Of a stretch of 64,000 nt of DNA, positions 1-10,000 are shown piece after piece. Position numbers and translations under genes: made by a program. Location: assembly GCF_019393635.1 (NCBI RefSeq), contig NC_057863.1, positions 644,966,660-645,030,659 on the forward strand. The letters run 5' to 3'. The notes beneath the pieces are model-generated. The model saw only the letters and a program-made list of their open reading frames with translations. It did not search any database and was not told the DNA's origin. Every line of letters begins with the position of its first letter. The stretch's first letter is position 1. This stretch comes from Dromiciops gliroides. Its lineage: Eukaryota > Chordata > Mammalia > Microbiotheria > Microbiotheriidae.

Positions 1-179
1 TTACATTTTAAAAAGAGAAAAAAGACGACTAGATTTTAAGTTAGAGAACCTAGATTGGCTAGTTACTACCTATGTGGCTTTAGAAAAGTCACTCACCTCA
101 AAAGGCTTCAGACCAATATCTTTAAAATGGCCAAATTGGAAAAGTCATTTCCAGCTCTAAATTACAATACTGTGACTTT

Positions 180-321
180 TTTTTTTTCGGGGCATTGAGG
201 GTTAAGTGACTTGCACAGGGTCACACAGCTAGTAAGTGTCAAGTGTCTGAGGCCACATTTGAACTCAGGTCTTTCTGAATCTAGGGCCAGTGCTTTACCC
301 ACTGCACCACCTAGCTGCCCC
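180..321 (-). repeat. tRNA-headed marsupial SINE
   Basis: Complete copy of the dominant family in the window. The minus strand starts GGGGCAGCTAGGTGG (A-box region), has GTTCAAATGTGG at the B box, and ends in an A tail. Flanks CTGTGACTTTT (left) and CTGTGACTTTT (right) are the target duplication. Confidence 0.85.
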
Positions 322-539
322 CAGATCCTGTGACTTTTGATGCATTTGTATGTTTTCAGTGACCTGGGAATTTTCCTGTTAGTTCATGTGCTAGACAATC
401 CTCGTTTAATATCTATGTCAAATAAATTTATATATTTTATGGGGGGAAACCCCATCATCATTATTCATTAAGGCCATGCCGTCTTTGCAGGCAATTTAAC
501 ACAGAATATAATACCCTAGAATCATGCAAATCAATTACT

Positions 540-945
540 TTATATACATTTTTTACTTACCTATCCACATTTTGTTTTCTTCTAGATAGAATGTAAGCTG
601 CTTGCAGACAAGGAATGGTTTTTTTTCTTCTATGTATGCCTAGAAAGTTGCACAGGGTTGCAGCAGGTAACACCTGCTTAATAAATTCTTGTGAATGAAG
701 AAATGAGTGAACAGATAAATATGTGAGTAGAATTAATGAGTGAATGATGAAAGAATGAGTGAAGATGCAATGGATCAATTAGTGAATGGAATGAATGAGT
801 TGATTTGTAAATAAATGAGTAAATGAATGATATACTTGATGATATAACAAGTGATCAATGGGTGAATGAATAAATGAACAAATGGGAGGAATGTGAGTGA
901 ATTATCCAGCAAACCAGCGAATCAATCAGTGAATAAATGAATGAA
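540..945 (+). repeat. L2 3' end with degenerate TGAA-type tail
   Basis: AGAATGTAAGCTGCTTGCAG and TTAATAAATTCTTGTGAATG are L2 3'-end signatures, followed by about 230 bp of degenerate (GAAT)n such as AATGAGTGAATGATG. Confidence 0.65.
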
Positions 946-1379
946 TAGCACAGGGAACGTGAGGGGCTTTCGAGCCATTTTTTGTTTTTTGTTTTTGCTG
1001 TAGTCCTACTCTTTGTGACCCCATTTGGGCTAATCTTCTTCAGCTCATTTTACAGATGAGGAAACAGGGTGAAGTGACTTGCCCAGTGAGTGTCTGAGGC
1101 CACTTTTCAACTCACAAAGAGAAGCCTTTCCTCACTTCAGCCTGGCACTCTATCCATAATGCCACCTCACTAACCTCTGAACCATAGGTCCTGAGTCTGA
1201 GTCTTAGCTCTGACACTTACCAGCCAGATGACCTTAGGCCAGTCCCTTTACCACTCATCAAGGTGGTACAGTGAACAGAATGCTGGACCTGGAATCAGGA
1301 AGACCAGAGTTCAAATCCTTCCTTTCCCCGCAGGCTGCACCATCATACCTCCCATCCCTCTTTTGATGCATCATCTTCC

Positions 1380-1875
1380 CCGATTACCTTGTGAGCTCCT
1401 TGAGCACAGAGACTGCGTTTTGCCTTCCTTTATTATTTTTTTTTGAGTTTCCATCACTTTATTTTGTAAAAATAGAAAACTCAGCAATATGCGATACAGC
1501 CGGAGGGAAGGGGGTTGTAACCAAAGGGGGGGGGAGGGGACAGCACCCAGCCCCGACCCAGAGAAAAAGGGGGGCCAGTGGGAATTTTATTTGGCAGCTA
1601 AATACAAACCAGGAGTTGGGAATCAGAAGGGGCCCTGGGCTCCACCCCCAGGACCCCCAGGGGGCTGGGGGGTAATTCCAGGGTGTAAACAGAAGCTAAT
1701 AAATAAGAGGCTTCCTCTGGGTAGGGTCGGGATCAGCTAAGCAGCCCTGCCCTCCCTGGGCTGAGCTGCTCTGGGGTATTGTGGGGGGAATTTTCCCTTC
1801 CTTTTTACCCCCAGGGCTTAGCACAGTGCCTGGCACATAGTAGGCATTTAATAAATTCTTATTGACTGACTGAAA
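1380..1875 (+). repeat. L2 3' end, split by the retrocopy
   Basis: The left part (1380-1431) and the right part (about 1805-1875, ending AATAAATTCTTATTGACTG) match successive parts of the L2 3' end. Confidence 0.7.
1423..1804 (-). pseudogene. 5'-truncated processed retrocopy of an unidentified mRNA 3' end
   Basis: The minus strand from about 1795 to 1445 reads like a GC-rich 3'UTR ending ACAAAATAAAGTGATGG then AAACTC and an A tract (1432-1444), that is, an AATAAA 14-20 nt before a poly(A) tail. It is flanked by CCTTCCTTT at 1423-1431 and 1796-1804, and splits an L2 whose halves (…GAGCTCCTTGAGCACAG; …GCTTAGCACAGTGCCTGGC) are otherwise contiguous. These are marks of LINE-mediated retroposition. 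The parent gene was not recognised and no coding part is present. Confidence 0.7.
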
Positions 1876-2050
1876 TCCTACCTCAAACACTTACTAGCTG
1901 GGTGACCCTGGGCAAGTCACTTAACCTCTGTCTGCCTCAGTTTCTTCAACTGCAAAATGGGGATAAAAACAGCACCTCCCTCCCAGGATCAAATGAGACA
2001 ATATTTGCAAAGTGCTCGGCACGTGGCTTAACAAATTTTCATTTCCTTCC

Positions 2051-2180
2051 TTTTTTTTTTTTTTTTTTTTAGTGAGGCGATTGGGGTTAAGTGACTTGCC
2101 CAAGGTCACACAGCTAGTAAGTATTAAGTGTCTGAGGCCGGATTTGAACTCAGGTACTCCTGACTCCAGGGCCGGCCCCC
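2051..2180 (-). repeat. SINE, head-truncated
   Basis: 20-base A tail on the minus strand; the tRNA head with its A box is missing. The flank CATTTCCTTCC is duplicated at 2040-2050 and 2181-2191, so it inserted already truncated. Confidence 0.8.
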
Positions 2181-2824
2181 CATTTCCTTCCTAATAGAAA
2201 CGTTTCAGTTTCCTATTTCCCATACTTGGCTGCTAACCTTACAGGGCTGTTGATTAAGCTTCTATAGAAAGGGGAGACACCAATAATATGAAATTAACGT
2301 GAGTGGATGATAAGCTGTGGGCACTTTCGCCGTGTGACTTTGGGCTAATCTTTTGCGCACCCCGAGCCTCAGATTCCCCCTCTGCATGCAGAGTGGAAGG
2401 GACCACCATGGAGTCTCTAAGGACGCTCCTAATATTGAGTCTCTCTGGGATCCTCGGGGGGCAGAGGGGACCTGCTCTGGCATAGTTGAACGCCAGGGGG
2501 CTCCCGCCTCCAGGGAAGGGGGAACTCGGCTCTAAGTTGTGTGTCTCCAGGGAAGAATGGGGAGGGGATGCTGGCGTGGGTGGGGAAGGTAGCCTTGAAG
2601 GAGGGAGAACGAGAGGGCGGAGCTGGGGACCGGGGCTGTCGCGGGCCTTAGAGCCCCAACTCTTAACGTCTCTTTGAATTCTACAGTCTCGTGCTGGTGT
2701 TCCCCGGCGTCCTTAGGGGGCTCCGCTAAAGTCCCACCCCCTGCCGGAAGGCTTCCCCATCTTCCAGAATCTTAGCGTCTTTCCTCTGAGAGTACCCCCT
2801 ATTGATCCTGCACGCTGCTGTTAG

Positions 2825-2945
2825 CAAGTTGTGTCCCCAATTAGACTGAGCTTCTAGGGACCGTCTTTGCCTCTCTTTACATCCCTAGCGCCTAGCACGG
2901 CAGCTGATACACAGTAGGCAAGGCTTAATCAATGCTTGTTGACTC
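2825..2945 (+). repeat. L2 3' fragment
   Basis: CCTAGCGCCTAGCACGG and ACACAGTAGGCAAGGCTTAA, ending GCTTGTTGACTCG, are L2 3'-end signatures. Confidence 0.6.
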
Positions 2946-3709
2946 GACCCCGTGAGCCATGATGTCCGAGAGGGTCCTCGTTTTTGTTTTTGGATTGTGG
3001 GTCTCCCAATGTGTGCTCCGTGCCCAGTGGGGTACGGGGGTGTGCTCCGGGTTGAGGCACAGCCCCAGTACTGGGTGCTCTTCTGAGCCTGGGTGTGCCC
3101 TCTGTCTGTCTTTGGTGAGTCCGTGGCCCTCGGCTGTCTCTGTTTCATCTACCTGGGAGGCAGACACGTCCTTGCCATCTCACCGAATGTCTCACATAGC
3201 ACCCCCCTCCTCCCATGACAGCCTGATTCTGCTCTCCGCACCTGGTTTCCATGTGAGCTGAGTGTGTGTGCGCCCCAACTCCATCCACTGCATATTACAC
3301 ACATGTATGTTTTATGTGAAAAAGTAAGACCTCACCCAGATCCTGGCCAGGCTAGGACACATGTGTTCTTCCATACACACGTACACACACGTATGTACAC
3401 AATCAGCTTTGCCCACTTACCCAAAGCTGGGCTGGTGCCAGTTGGCCCAAGACCCTGGTCCCCACCAGGCTCTGTTCCCAGGCCCAGGGAGGGGAAAGGG
3501 GCCGGCCTGGGGGGTGGAGCCAGAGGGTCCCACAGGAGGGTGGAGGGCGGGAAGAGAATGTTAACTTTTCTTTGGAAAATATGTCCCAGCTGGCCGCAAG
3601 CCCAGGCCTGAGTCATTAGGGCCAGGCGGCCCCTCTGAGTCACCAGCACCCTTGGCACCCCCTCCCCCCACACAGGGAGGGCCAAGCCCGCCAAACTGTG
3701 AGAAGCGTT

Positions 3710-3715
3710 TTTATT
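3710..3715 (-). promoter_or_regulatory. EHD2: EHD2 polyadenylation signal AATAAA
   Basis: The minus strand reads AATAATAAAAACGCTTCTCA, followed about 35-40 nt later by a GT-rich stretch (CCTGTGTGGGG). It is the first AATAAA or ATTAAA I found after the stop. Confidence 0.55.
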
Positions 3716-4185
3716 ATTGAACATCACACTCTCCTATTACATGTCTCAGAGGCTAGGGAACTGCCTCTCTCCCCAGGAGGTCTCATGGCCAGAGGGGGAG
3801 GCCAGGGAGCCATCCTCTCTCCTAGGCCGATCTCAGGGCTGGGACTCCAGGCTGGAGAACTCCCCCTCTCTTCCTTGCTGGCCTCTGGGCCTGAGAACTA
3901 TATCTTTTTCCCCAACTGTTCTGAGGACCAGCAAAGAAGCCAAGAAACTGCCCTTCCCTTCCCATAGCAGTCTTGGGCCAGCAATGAAGGCCAGAGCACT
4001 GCTCTCTCTTCCTCAGGATGGGTAGGGAGTCCATGGGGGTATATAAACCCCCTACCCCTCATCCACCCAACCCCCCATGGTGGGGCTAGGCTTCACTTCA
4101 GGGGTCAGCCTTGCCACACACACCATAGCAACCTAGAGAGGAAACAGAATGTCCTCTGGGGATCTCTAAGCATGGGTGTATGGGC

Positions 4186-4217
<32 letters not shown>

Positions 4218-5493
4218 AGGTATGAGGGTGGGGTGCCTCACCTAGGGCCCCATGGTGATCAAGTGGGAGTGGGCCCTGAGCAAGGGGGATTTTGGTAGAA
4301 GGAAGGCCTGCACATTCCCCTAACTTCCATCTCAGGGTCCCCCAGGAGAGGAGAGGGAGCTAGAGTTGGTCCCTGTCCTTCCCAGGGAACACAACAAGTG
4401 ATTGATCTCTATGGACCCCGGGCCCTGCTCTAAGAGAGGCAGCAGACTGAAGAATATTAGACTTCAAGTCGAGAAGGCCTGAGTTCAAATCCTGCCTTAC
4501 ACAAACCCTGGGCACGTCATGTAACCTCTCAGCCTCAGTCTCCTCAACCATAAAATGAAGAAGTTGGATGTGATGACATCTGAGGTCCCTTCCAGCTCTC
4601 AATCTATGATCCCAAGTTCCTGGAAGAGTCGGGTCAGAGTTGGGGAGGGAGGGTAGAAGAATAGCTACTGTCAAATACAGACTCACTCACCCACCATAGA
4701 AGTCTGTATATCTTAAATATGAACTGATGAACTTGGTGATGGATCCCCCTAGTCCTTTATGGACAGAGGTCTGTACACAACAAAAATAAAGACTCCCTCC
4801 CCAAATTCCATATGACAATGGGCCAATGAGCTTGTTTGGGGTACTGGCTCTTCCTCATTAAAATCTATAAATAGACTGGTGAAATGGGTTAGGATAAAGG
4901 TAAAGTCTTTAAATAGAGAAGGGAAGCGGACAGAACCCTGGGTGCCTAACTCTGTGCAGCGGGGACCGGACCTGACCACCCCAACTCCAGCCAGTCCCTG
5001 TTCAATCTCCAGTCCAGCCACCTCAGAGGGGCTGGGACAAGGACCAGAACTCCATTCTCTTTCGTCTCTAAATCACTTTCATCTCTAAATCACTTTCATC
5101 TTTAAATCACTCTCCCCGGGCTTAGCTTTGGGGCAATTGAATCCTCCCCAGTCTGACCTTGCCCATGACCCTTAGATCAATGACCTGAGTGGTTCACCTA
5201 AGAGAAATGCATGGGGAGGAGGGAAGGGGTAGGATTAAATCTCTCAATCTGGGTTCTCCTCAGTTCCTTCATTGGTCCCTACACCTTCTATGTGGACCCA
5301 TGGGGCAGTCAACAAGCTGGGGGCTAGAAGGATTCCTTCCATTCCTTCCGTACAGCCAAGGGAGCAATCACTTGTGTATACTTAATGTATACACAATGTA
5401 ACATGCTTAACGGATATACAATGTAACAACGTATACTTAAAACCTGACTCATTTCCCTCACCTTGATCCTTATAATATATCTACCAATTAACC

Positions 5494-5496
<3 letters not shown>

Positions 5497-5528
<32 letters not shown>
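5497..5528. repeat. EHD2: (TG)n microsatellite in EHD2 3'UTR
   Basis: About 16 TG units followed by a short ACACACAT stretch, allowing a TG/CA hairpin. Confidence 0.95.
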
Positions 5529-5530
<2 letters not shown>

Positions 5531-6479
5531 AAGCATGCACACACATACACAAACACACATGGAGGGGAGGTATTTATCTGTGTGTTGGGGGTGGGATACA
5601 TGGAAGGGGCTCTTCTCCTCTCCCTCCAACTTCTTATTAAGTCTGAGGATTTGGTGTAAAGGTGGAAGTGGCAGGGGGAGGATGTATTTTAGTCCGTAGA
5701 GCTAAAATACAAGTAGGTCCCTTGGGTCTTTATACTGTCTCTATGAAGGGACTTCCCCAGGCAGGGCCAGGCAGGAAGAAAAGTGTAAGGATTCACATTT
5801 GGGGTAGGTGTGAGCAAGGTAGAGTCTGTTTGTTGAGGGAGAGTGAGGGATATGATGAGCCAGGAGTGGTGTGAGGCTAGTGGGAGACTTCTGGGGGAGT
5901 AGGGAGAAAGACTGGGTCTCACAATAGGGAAGATCTGGGGGCTCAGAGAGGAAGAGGCTGCAGGGGTTCAGAGGACAGAGAATGGCAGTATAGGTCAGGG
6001 GACTGGACAGTGACAGAAATGGGAGATTCAGTAGAATAGACAGGGAGGCAGGTTAGGAGTCAAGAGGGAGATCCTAGGAGACCAAGAAAGGGCAGACGTT
6101 AACACAAGTCAGAAGCTTGGAGAAAAATAAATGGGGGCTCTGAGTGAGACAGAGTTGGGGGCTCAGAGAGATGAGAGTTGGGGGGTTCAGAGATGGCCAG
6201 GCCAGTCACAGCGATTCACAGAAGACAGAGATGGCTCAGAGAGGAAAACAAGGTGGGAACTTGAGAGATGATAAAGTTGGAGATTCAGAGAAGACAGAGG
6301 TGGGAGCTCAGAAATTTCCAGACACAGGGACACCGATTGGGGGTTCAGAGAAGAATGAAGCTGTGGGGAACACAAGCTAAAAGTGGGCTCTGAGAGGAAC
6401 AGAGGTGGGGAAACAGACTGTCAGAGGGCAGAGTTGGTGCAGGGGAGCTGGAGCCAGAGGCAGGCCCTGCTCTAGGCCC

Positions 6480-7031
6480 TCACTCAGCAGAGCCCTTATG
6501 ACGGCGTTTGGAGGGTGGCACCAGGTGCCGGGGCAGGTCGGCGGGCAGCCCGTGGCCCTCCAGTTTGGCCTCGATGAGGTGACTAGCCAGGGCAAACTCT
6601 TCGTCATCTAACATGCCATCACGGTCCACGTCGCTCAGCTTCCAGATGCGACCCAGAACCGAGTTGGGTAACTTGGTGCCCACCATCCATGTCTTGGCCT
6701 TGGAGCCACTGAGCTTGCCATCGGCCGGTGCCAGGTTATAGAAGATCTCGTCGTATTTGGATTTGTCCTTGGTCACTACCCATTCAGCTTCATCATCCCC
6801 ATCTTCCCCCCCTTCACCCAGGGCCTCTCCGGGACCCACCTCCACAAAGGGACCCATGTGGGTGCCCTCAAAGGCCCCGCCCTGCACGCCCACCTCCGGG
6901 CTCTCCAGCTCTTCCTGACGAAGCAGGGGCATCAGCTTGGCGATGTCCTGGGTCAGCATCTCATCCAAGGCCTCCAGTAGTTTGGGTTTCAGAGAGTGGA
7001 ACTTGGTGAAATCGTGAACCATGAGGAGCTC
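6480..7031 (-). CDS. EHD2: EHD2 last coding exon (residues 364-546, EH domain)
   Basis: The acceptor is CTGGGCAG. It encodes the end of the helical domain, an acidic glycine-rich linker ([13 protein letters not shown]) and the EH domain with its calcium-binding EF-hand loop, ending KRRHKGSAE and TGA at 6482-6480. Confidence 0.97.
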   Translation of the reverse strand, partial: ELLMVHDFTKFHSLKPKLLEALDEMLTQDIAKLMPLLRQEELESPEVGVQGGAFEGTHMGPFVEVGPGEALGEGGEDGDDEAEWVVTKDKSKYDEIFYNLAPADGKLSGSKAKTWMVGTKLPNSVLGRIWKLSDVDRDGMLDDEEFALASHLIEAKLEGHGLPADLPRHLVPPSKRRHKGSAE

Positions 7032-10000
7032 CTGCCCAGAGAGACCAGGAGGGTCAGAGAGAATCAGCGTCCCATGGGCAGGGGAGGGAGAGGTAGGGAA
7101 TAAGGATGGAGATGGGTCAGAGGAAAGACAGGGGAGGCAAGAGCTGGACATGAGAAAGGCAGAGGAGGGAAGGGACAAGGGATGGGAAACTGTGGGTCGC
7201 AACCCCAAATGGGGTTCTGTAACTGAATGTGGGGGTCGTGAAAAATTTGGCAGTAGCTGTTCGATTTGTAGACCCATTTTATATACCTATATACCTGGGG
7301 TTGTGTAAAAATTTCTCAGGATAAAAGGGGTCATGAGTGGAAAAAGTTTTCAAAAGCCCTGGACTAGAGAAAAGCAGGGATGAGTGACAGCAGAGGACAA
7401 GGAAAGAATGGAAATGGAATGGGAGAGGAACAGGGTAGGGTGTGGGAGAGGCAAAAGGAAAGAGGAGAGAATTCACTGGGGAAAAATGGGATAGAGGAAG
7501 ACCAAGAAAAGACGGAGGAGAAACAGGAGAAGGACGAGGAGAGGAAGAGACAGAGGAAGTACAAGGGACAAGGAGATGGGTAGAAGAACCACCTGGCTGG
7601 GCCCACCGAACTGTCTCCTGGTCTTGGACCCTGGGCTGTGTCCCCGTCTCCAGGGACTGTTCCCCTGGACTTTGGCCTCTGTGTCTCCCCACAAACCACA
7701 TACAACCCCCTCTGATACAGACAGAGGCTGGTCCCCTGAGAAGCCTGAAGCCTGGAGAGGTTGTCATCACACCCATCCCAAATGGAGTCCCCTGTCCCCT
7801 AGGAAAAGTCCCATGGTTTGAACCCATGCTGAGTGAAGCGAACAGAATCAGGAGAACATTGTACACAGTGACAGCAGAATTGTGTGATGATTAACTGTGA
7901 TAGACTTGGCTCTCCTCAGCAACACAGTGATCCAAGACAATTCCAAAGGACTCATGATGGCAAATGCCCTCCACATCCAGGAAAAAGAACTGTGGAATCT
8001 GAACTCAGTCCAGAGGCAGACTACTTTCACTTTTTTGTGGGTTTTTTGGTTTGTTTCTTTTTCTCCTGGTTTTCCCCTTTTGTTCTGATTCTGCTTTCTC
8101 AACATGACTAATGTGGAAATAGGTTTAACTTGATTATTTTTTTTAAAGATCATTTTATTCTAACAGGAGTGTGTGTGTGAGAGTTGTCATTTTTTTTTTT
8201 TGCAGGGCAATGGGGGTTAAGTGACTTGCCCAGGGTCACACAGCTAGTGTCAAGTGTCTGAGGTCGGATTTGAACTCAGGTCCTCCTGAATCCAGGGCTG
8301 GTGCTCTATCCGCTGCGCCACCTAGCTGCCCCGGTTTAACATGATTATATATAACCTATATCAGATTGCTTCCTGTCTTGGGGAGGCGGGGTGGAGAGAG
8401 GGAGGGAGAAAAATTTGGAACTCAAAAAAGAATGGGGGGAGGCAGCTAGGTGGCGCAGTGGATAGAGCACCGACCCTGGAGTCAGGAGGACCTGAGTTCA
8501 AATTTGACCTCAGACACCTGACACTTACTAGCTGTGTAACCCTGGGCAAGTCACTTAACCCCAATTGCCTCACCAAAAAAAAAAAAAAAAAAAGAATATG
8601 GGGGGGGGGGGGCCACGAGGTGACAGAGTGGATAAAGCACTGGCCCTGGATTCAGGAGGACCTGAGTTCAAATCCGGCCTCAGACACTTGACACTTTCTA
8701 GCTGAGTGATCCTGGGCAAGTCACTTAACCTTCCATTATCCCGCAAAAAAAAAAAAAGAATATTGGAAACCATCTTAACATGTAATTGGGGGAAACAAAA
8801 AAAGAAAATTCCCATAGTTGCCTTCCCTGACACCAGCACCTTCTCTCCCACCTCCTCCAGGCTTCCCTCACTGATCTTCAAATGAGAAAGGGTGGGGGAG
8901 GGAAAAGACTGCCTGTGGATATCCCCTCCACCACAGATACACTAGACACAGCTACAAAGAAGGAAGAAGAGCATCTCTGGTAGCGAGAAATCCTCTACCT
9001 ACAAAATCCAAGAAAAGAGCCAGGAGTAAACCCAACAGATTCATGTGTCTATCCACATATGCCCATAGTTTAGGCAACAACACAGACAACCTAGAAGTCC
9101 CAACCCAATGGGGAACAAAATCAGACATCCGAAGTAGGTATTACTAAGACTGGTACAGTAGAACTCACAAGTGGCCCATGGGACTCTGTATGGGGATACC
9201 TCATTCCAAAGAAACAGGATACTTGAAAGGTGAAGTATAATTGTGCATTAAGTTCTGTGAGGGGATCCAGGAACCAGAGGACAGGTTGGAGAAACATAAA
9301 GGAAGGTATCTAGGTGAAGGTCAGAAGAGGCAGAAATAGCCATGATTTTGCCATTGGCTTAGACTACAGACCACAAGGACAGCAAGGGGAAATAGATGAA
9401 GAGTTGGGGACATAGACTGCTTCTTCCTCCCTTTCTCCACCAAGAGCTAAATTACTTATTGAATTGCCTTTAATGATAATTTCAGCTTTCAAAAGGCGGA
9501 GGAACCGACAAAGGGAAATTCTTTTCTGGATCTTATTCTCCCTAACAGGGAGGAATTGTTGCAGGGGTGGAAATGAAGGGACCCCTGGGGGGAAGTGACC
9601 ACTCCCTCCTAGAGTTGGTGATATAGTGGAGGAAATAGTCTGACATGCCCCCTAGACTGAGGGGAAAGCAGATTCCAAAGCGTTCAAAGGAAAGGTGGGT
9701 GAGATTCCATGACCTAAAATACGTCAGGGGAAGACCACCCAAGAGAGATAGGACATGCTCAAGGATGGAATTCTGAAGCCATGATGGGAAAATAAATCCA
9801 TCAAAGAGAAAAAAATGGAATTTGTCTGAAATGGCCAGTAGGGATGCTCAGGGAAGTTTCTAACTTAGATTTTGAAAGAAACATAAAGAAAATGGAAGCA
9901 AGGCCAAGGAACAGAAGAAAATATAGTGTCATGGCGTGATCCTGTGAAAATATGATTGGGCAGTGGGGGGGGGGGCAGCTAGGTGGCACAGCTAGGTGGA

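Larger units (their letters stand above)
1..3689. other. Intergenic region downstream of EHD2
   Basis: No gene was recognised. It holds a SINE (180-321), an L2 3' end with a degenerate (TGAA)n tail (about 540-945), a second SINE-like copy (about 970-1175), an L2 split by a retrocopy (1380-1875), a MIR (about 1875-2030), a head-truncated SINE (2051-2180) and an L2 fragment (2825-2945). The non-repeat sequence at 2440-2760 is GC-rich but without a supportable exon. Confidence 0.6.
3690..6479 (-). other. EHD2: EHD2 3'UTR
   Basis: Predicted from the TGA to the first AATAAA on the minus strand downstream of the stop. It contains a degenerate purine-rich repeat (5930-6420), a (TG)n tract (5497-5528), a 17-bp triplicate (5064-5110), another (GT)n (4182-4218) and a MIR-type fragment (about 4436-4615). 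No further coding sequence was seen. Confidence 0.5.
7820..8790 (+). repeat. LINE 3' end (L1- or RTE-type), interrupted by three SINEs
   Basis: AAGAACTGTGGAATCTGAAC, GACTAATGTGGAAATAGG, ACCTATATCAGATTGCTTCC, GGAGAAAAATTTGGAACTC and TTGGAAACCATCTTAACATG occur in order with SINEs between them. This terminal sequence is common in marsupial genomes; whether it is L1 or RTE is not resolved here. Confidence 0.6.

Noticed and set aside
2300-2680. Possible short gene in the GC-rich patch downstream of EHD2
   Set aside because: Several short overlapping frames but no recognised protein, splice site pair or codon bias.
8434-8470. tRNA gene suggested by A- and B-box matches in the SINE heads
   Set aside because: No cloverleaf or anticodon arm is maintained; these are tRNA-derived SINE heads.
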